Of a stretch of DNA of 64,000 nucleotides, positions 62,794 to 64,000 are shown one piece after another. The notes below the pieces were generated by a model. That model had not been told where the DNA came from and searched no databases. It saw only the letters and a list, made by a program, of their open reading frames with translations. The stretch comes from Pelosinus fermentans DSM 17108 (lineage in GTDB: Bacteria; Bacillota; Negativicutes; DSM-13327), in assembly GCF_000271485.2 (NCBI RefSeq), contig NZ_AKVN02000001.1:3435501-3499500 (forward strand). Direction: 5' to 3'. How positions within the stretch are numbered: position 1 is the first letter of the stretch; the number at the start of each line of letters is the position of its first letter. The position numbers and the translations under genes are program-made.

Positions 62794-63639
62794 ATGAACA
62801 AGGCTATATTCATACTTTTTTCCATGGTATTACTATTTTTGCTCAGTGCTTGTGGTGCTTTAAATGCTCCTCAGGAAAAACCAGAGATAGAAACACCACC
62901 GCCGATTGCCAGTCAGCCATTGCCTGATCAAGAATCTTCTTTGCAGCTTATTAACGAATTGAAACAATTTAATGGCGAAATCGGCCTATATGCACGAAAC
63001 CTTAAAACTAATCAAACGCTTCAATATAACGAAAATATGATCTTTCCCACAGCATCCACCCATAAATTAGTCGTTGCAATTGCGATCTATAAATATCTAT
63101 ATCCCAATGCCTCGACTAGCGAAAAGCAGCTCTATGATGAGAATATCAAACAAATGATGATCGTTAGCGATAATCCTGCTTTTTATGAACTTTTGGATAT
63201 TATCGAAGCAAAGCAGCCGGATGCCCTTACTCGTGTGCTAAGCGACCTAAATCTTGTCAATACTAGAATCCATAGCCGTGAGGCCTTCAAGGAATATGGA
63301 TATCACAGTGTTACAACCCCTTATGAGATGTCCCTAGTTTTTGAAACAATCTATAATGAGACCTATCTTGGAAAAGACTTTTCATCCATTTTAAAAGAAG
63401 AATTGAGCAATACCATATTTCAAGAAGAAATTCCCCGATTCCTGCAAGGCAAAAAAGTGCTGCACAAAGTTGGAGAGCTTCCGGGAGTCCAATGTGATGT
63501 GGGTATTATTGATGACGGACAGAACGTGATTCTAATCAGTCTGTATACTACAACTCAGCAGCCGCCACCCTATGCCAGTAATTTTATTGCAGATATTTCG
63601 GCTAAAACTTATAATGCACTCAAGCCCTCAACTCCTTAG
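62794..63639 (+). CDS. Class A beta-lactamase-related serine hydrolase, lipoprotein
   Basis: A 281-residue protein with a lipoprotein signal (hydrophobic residues 5-18, lipobox LLSACGAL, Cys about 20), a Pro/Glu-rich linker and a penicillin-binding fold. The nucleophile motif is STHK (Ser88, Lys91), the second motif SDN (125-127) and the third K-V-G (225-227) in place of K-T-G. A typical class A Glu166 element is not obvious. TTTAGGAG lies just before the ATG. It could be a beta-lactamase or a cell-wall carboxypeptidase-like protein. It is divergent from PTS operon 2 and probably unrelated to it. Confidence 0.85.
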   Translation: MNKAIFILFSMVLLFLLSACGALNAPQEKPEIETPPPIASQPLPDQESSLQLINELKQFNGEIGLYARNLKTNQTLQYNENMIFPTASTHKLVVAIAIYKYLYPNASTSEKQLYDENIKQMMIVSDNPAFYELLDIIEAKQPDALTRVLSDLNLVNTRIHSREAFKEYGYHSVTTPYEMSLVFETIYNETYLGKDFSSILKEELSNTIFQEEIPRFLQGKKVLHKVGELPGVQCDVGIIDDGQNVILISLYTTTQQPPPYASNFIADISAKTYNALKPSTP

Positions 63640-63700
63640 GATTCTCTTTGGACAGTCCAGCAGCATGCTTGGTCATGGCACTTGGCTCCACTAGATACTA

Positions 63701-64000
63701 TTACGACCCAGTAATAGTTCCACCATTGACATGCAATACCTGCCCAGAAACATAATATGAATCTTGGGAGGCTAGATATACATAGGTTGGTGCTAATTCA
63801 AAGGGCTGGCCTGCTCTTTTCATTGGAGTCTCCGTGCCAAAGGTCATAATATAATCTGCCGGCCAGCTTGATGGCTGCAGCGGAGTCCATATAGGACCTG
63901 GGGCCACTGCATTTACACGAATTCCACAGGATTGCAGTGAAAGAGATAATGAGCGAGTGAAGCTTACGATAGCACCTTTCGTGGCAGAGTAATCGAGAAG
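63701..64000 (-). CDS. SDR family oxidoreductase (5' end outside window)
   Basis: The last 99 codons of a short-chain dehydrogenase; the start lies beyond the right edge. The catalytic [15 protein letters not shown], then [20 protein letters not shown], and the terminal [14 protein letters not shown] are seen. The segment [12 protein letters not shown] and [19 protein letters not shown] place it with the general-stress SDR branch (YhdF/YhxC-type). It is convergent with the beta-lactamase-like gene. Confidence 0.88.
   Translation of the reverse strand, partial: LLDYSATKGAIVSFTRSLSLSLQSCGIRVNAVAPGPIWTPLQPSSWPADYIMTFGTETPMKRAGQPFELAPTYVYLASQDSYYVSGQVLHVNGGTITGS

Overview
The window is AT-rich DNA from a low-GC, anaerobe-type Firmicute. 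Gene content suggests the Negativicutes (Sporomusa/Pelosinus-like): strong AGGAGG ribosome binding sites with frequent TTG and GTG starts, two mannose-family PTS operons run by LevR-type sigma-54 activators, de novo NAD synthesis (nadA-nadB-nadC), a norCB-like nitric oxide reductase pair and several drug-efflux cassettes. This placement is inference; there is no rRNA or other marker gene. I saw no tRNA, rRNA, CRISPR array, insertion sequence or phage. About nine tenths of the genes read on the minus strand.

Region 1 (1-7000): inositol catabolism. A minus-strand operon encodes IolM-, IolN- and IolO-like enzymes, a second zinc dehydrogenase, an IolT-like transporter and (cut by the window edge) an IolI-like isomerase. 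This matches the ring-hydrolysing inositol route known from Thermotoga maritima. Three copies of a ~180 bp leader repeat lie upstream. Region 2 (7000-16000): a chemoreceptor, a sugar ABC importer with two binding proteins, and an AraC regulator. A fourth copy of the same leader precedes the importer, so importer and catabolic operon are probably co-regulated and the importer may carry inositol.

Region 3 (16000-30300): stress and efflux cassettes and single genes: LUD protein, MarR-DHA2 pump, PadR-EmrA-EmrB-flavin reductase, GNAT, PuuD-like hydrolase, small AAA ATPase, L,D-transpeptidase, LysR/EamA pair and a lone KDPG-aldolase-like enzyme. Region 4 (30400-35200): norCB-like genes with unusual ligand residues, a NimA-like flavoprotein divergent from an HxlR regulator, and a cysteine desulfidase-family protein.

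Region 5 (35600-42200): mannose-type PTS operon 1 (IIA, IIB, an SDR dehydrogenase, IIC, IID), with a near-perfect -24/-12 promoter, repeated upstream TGTGTCA motifs and a divergent LevR-type activator. Region 6 (42200-50400): a MacB/LolCDE-like ABC pair with a histidine-rich loop, a small exported protein, alkaline phosphatase, and nadABC behind a good sigma-A promoter with a NiaR-like operator.

Region 7 (50400-53000): a standalone 860-residue protein joining a degenerate PfkB-like fold, an AAA+ ATPase and two RyR-like domains. It is the least explained gene here. Region 8 (53200-62700): PTS operon 2 with a 2-hydroxyacid dehydrogenase, a KDPG-type aldolase, IIA-IIB-IIC-IID, an Ldh-family dehydrogenase, a second LevR-type activator that carries a C-terminal frameshift, and a HAD phosphatase, all behind a -24/-12 promoter and a 19-bp-arm palindrome. 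The right edge holds a beta-lactamase-fold lipoprotein and a partial SDR gene.
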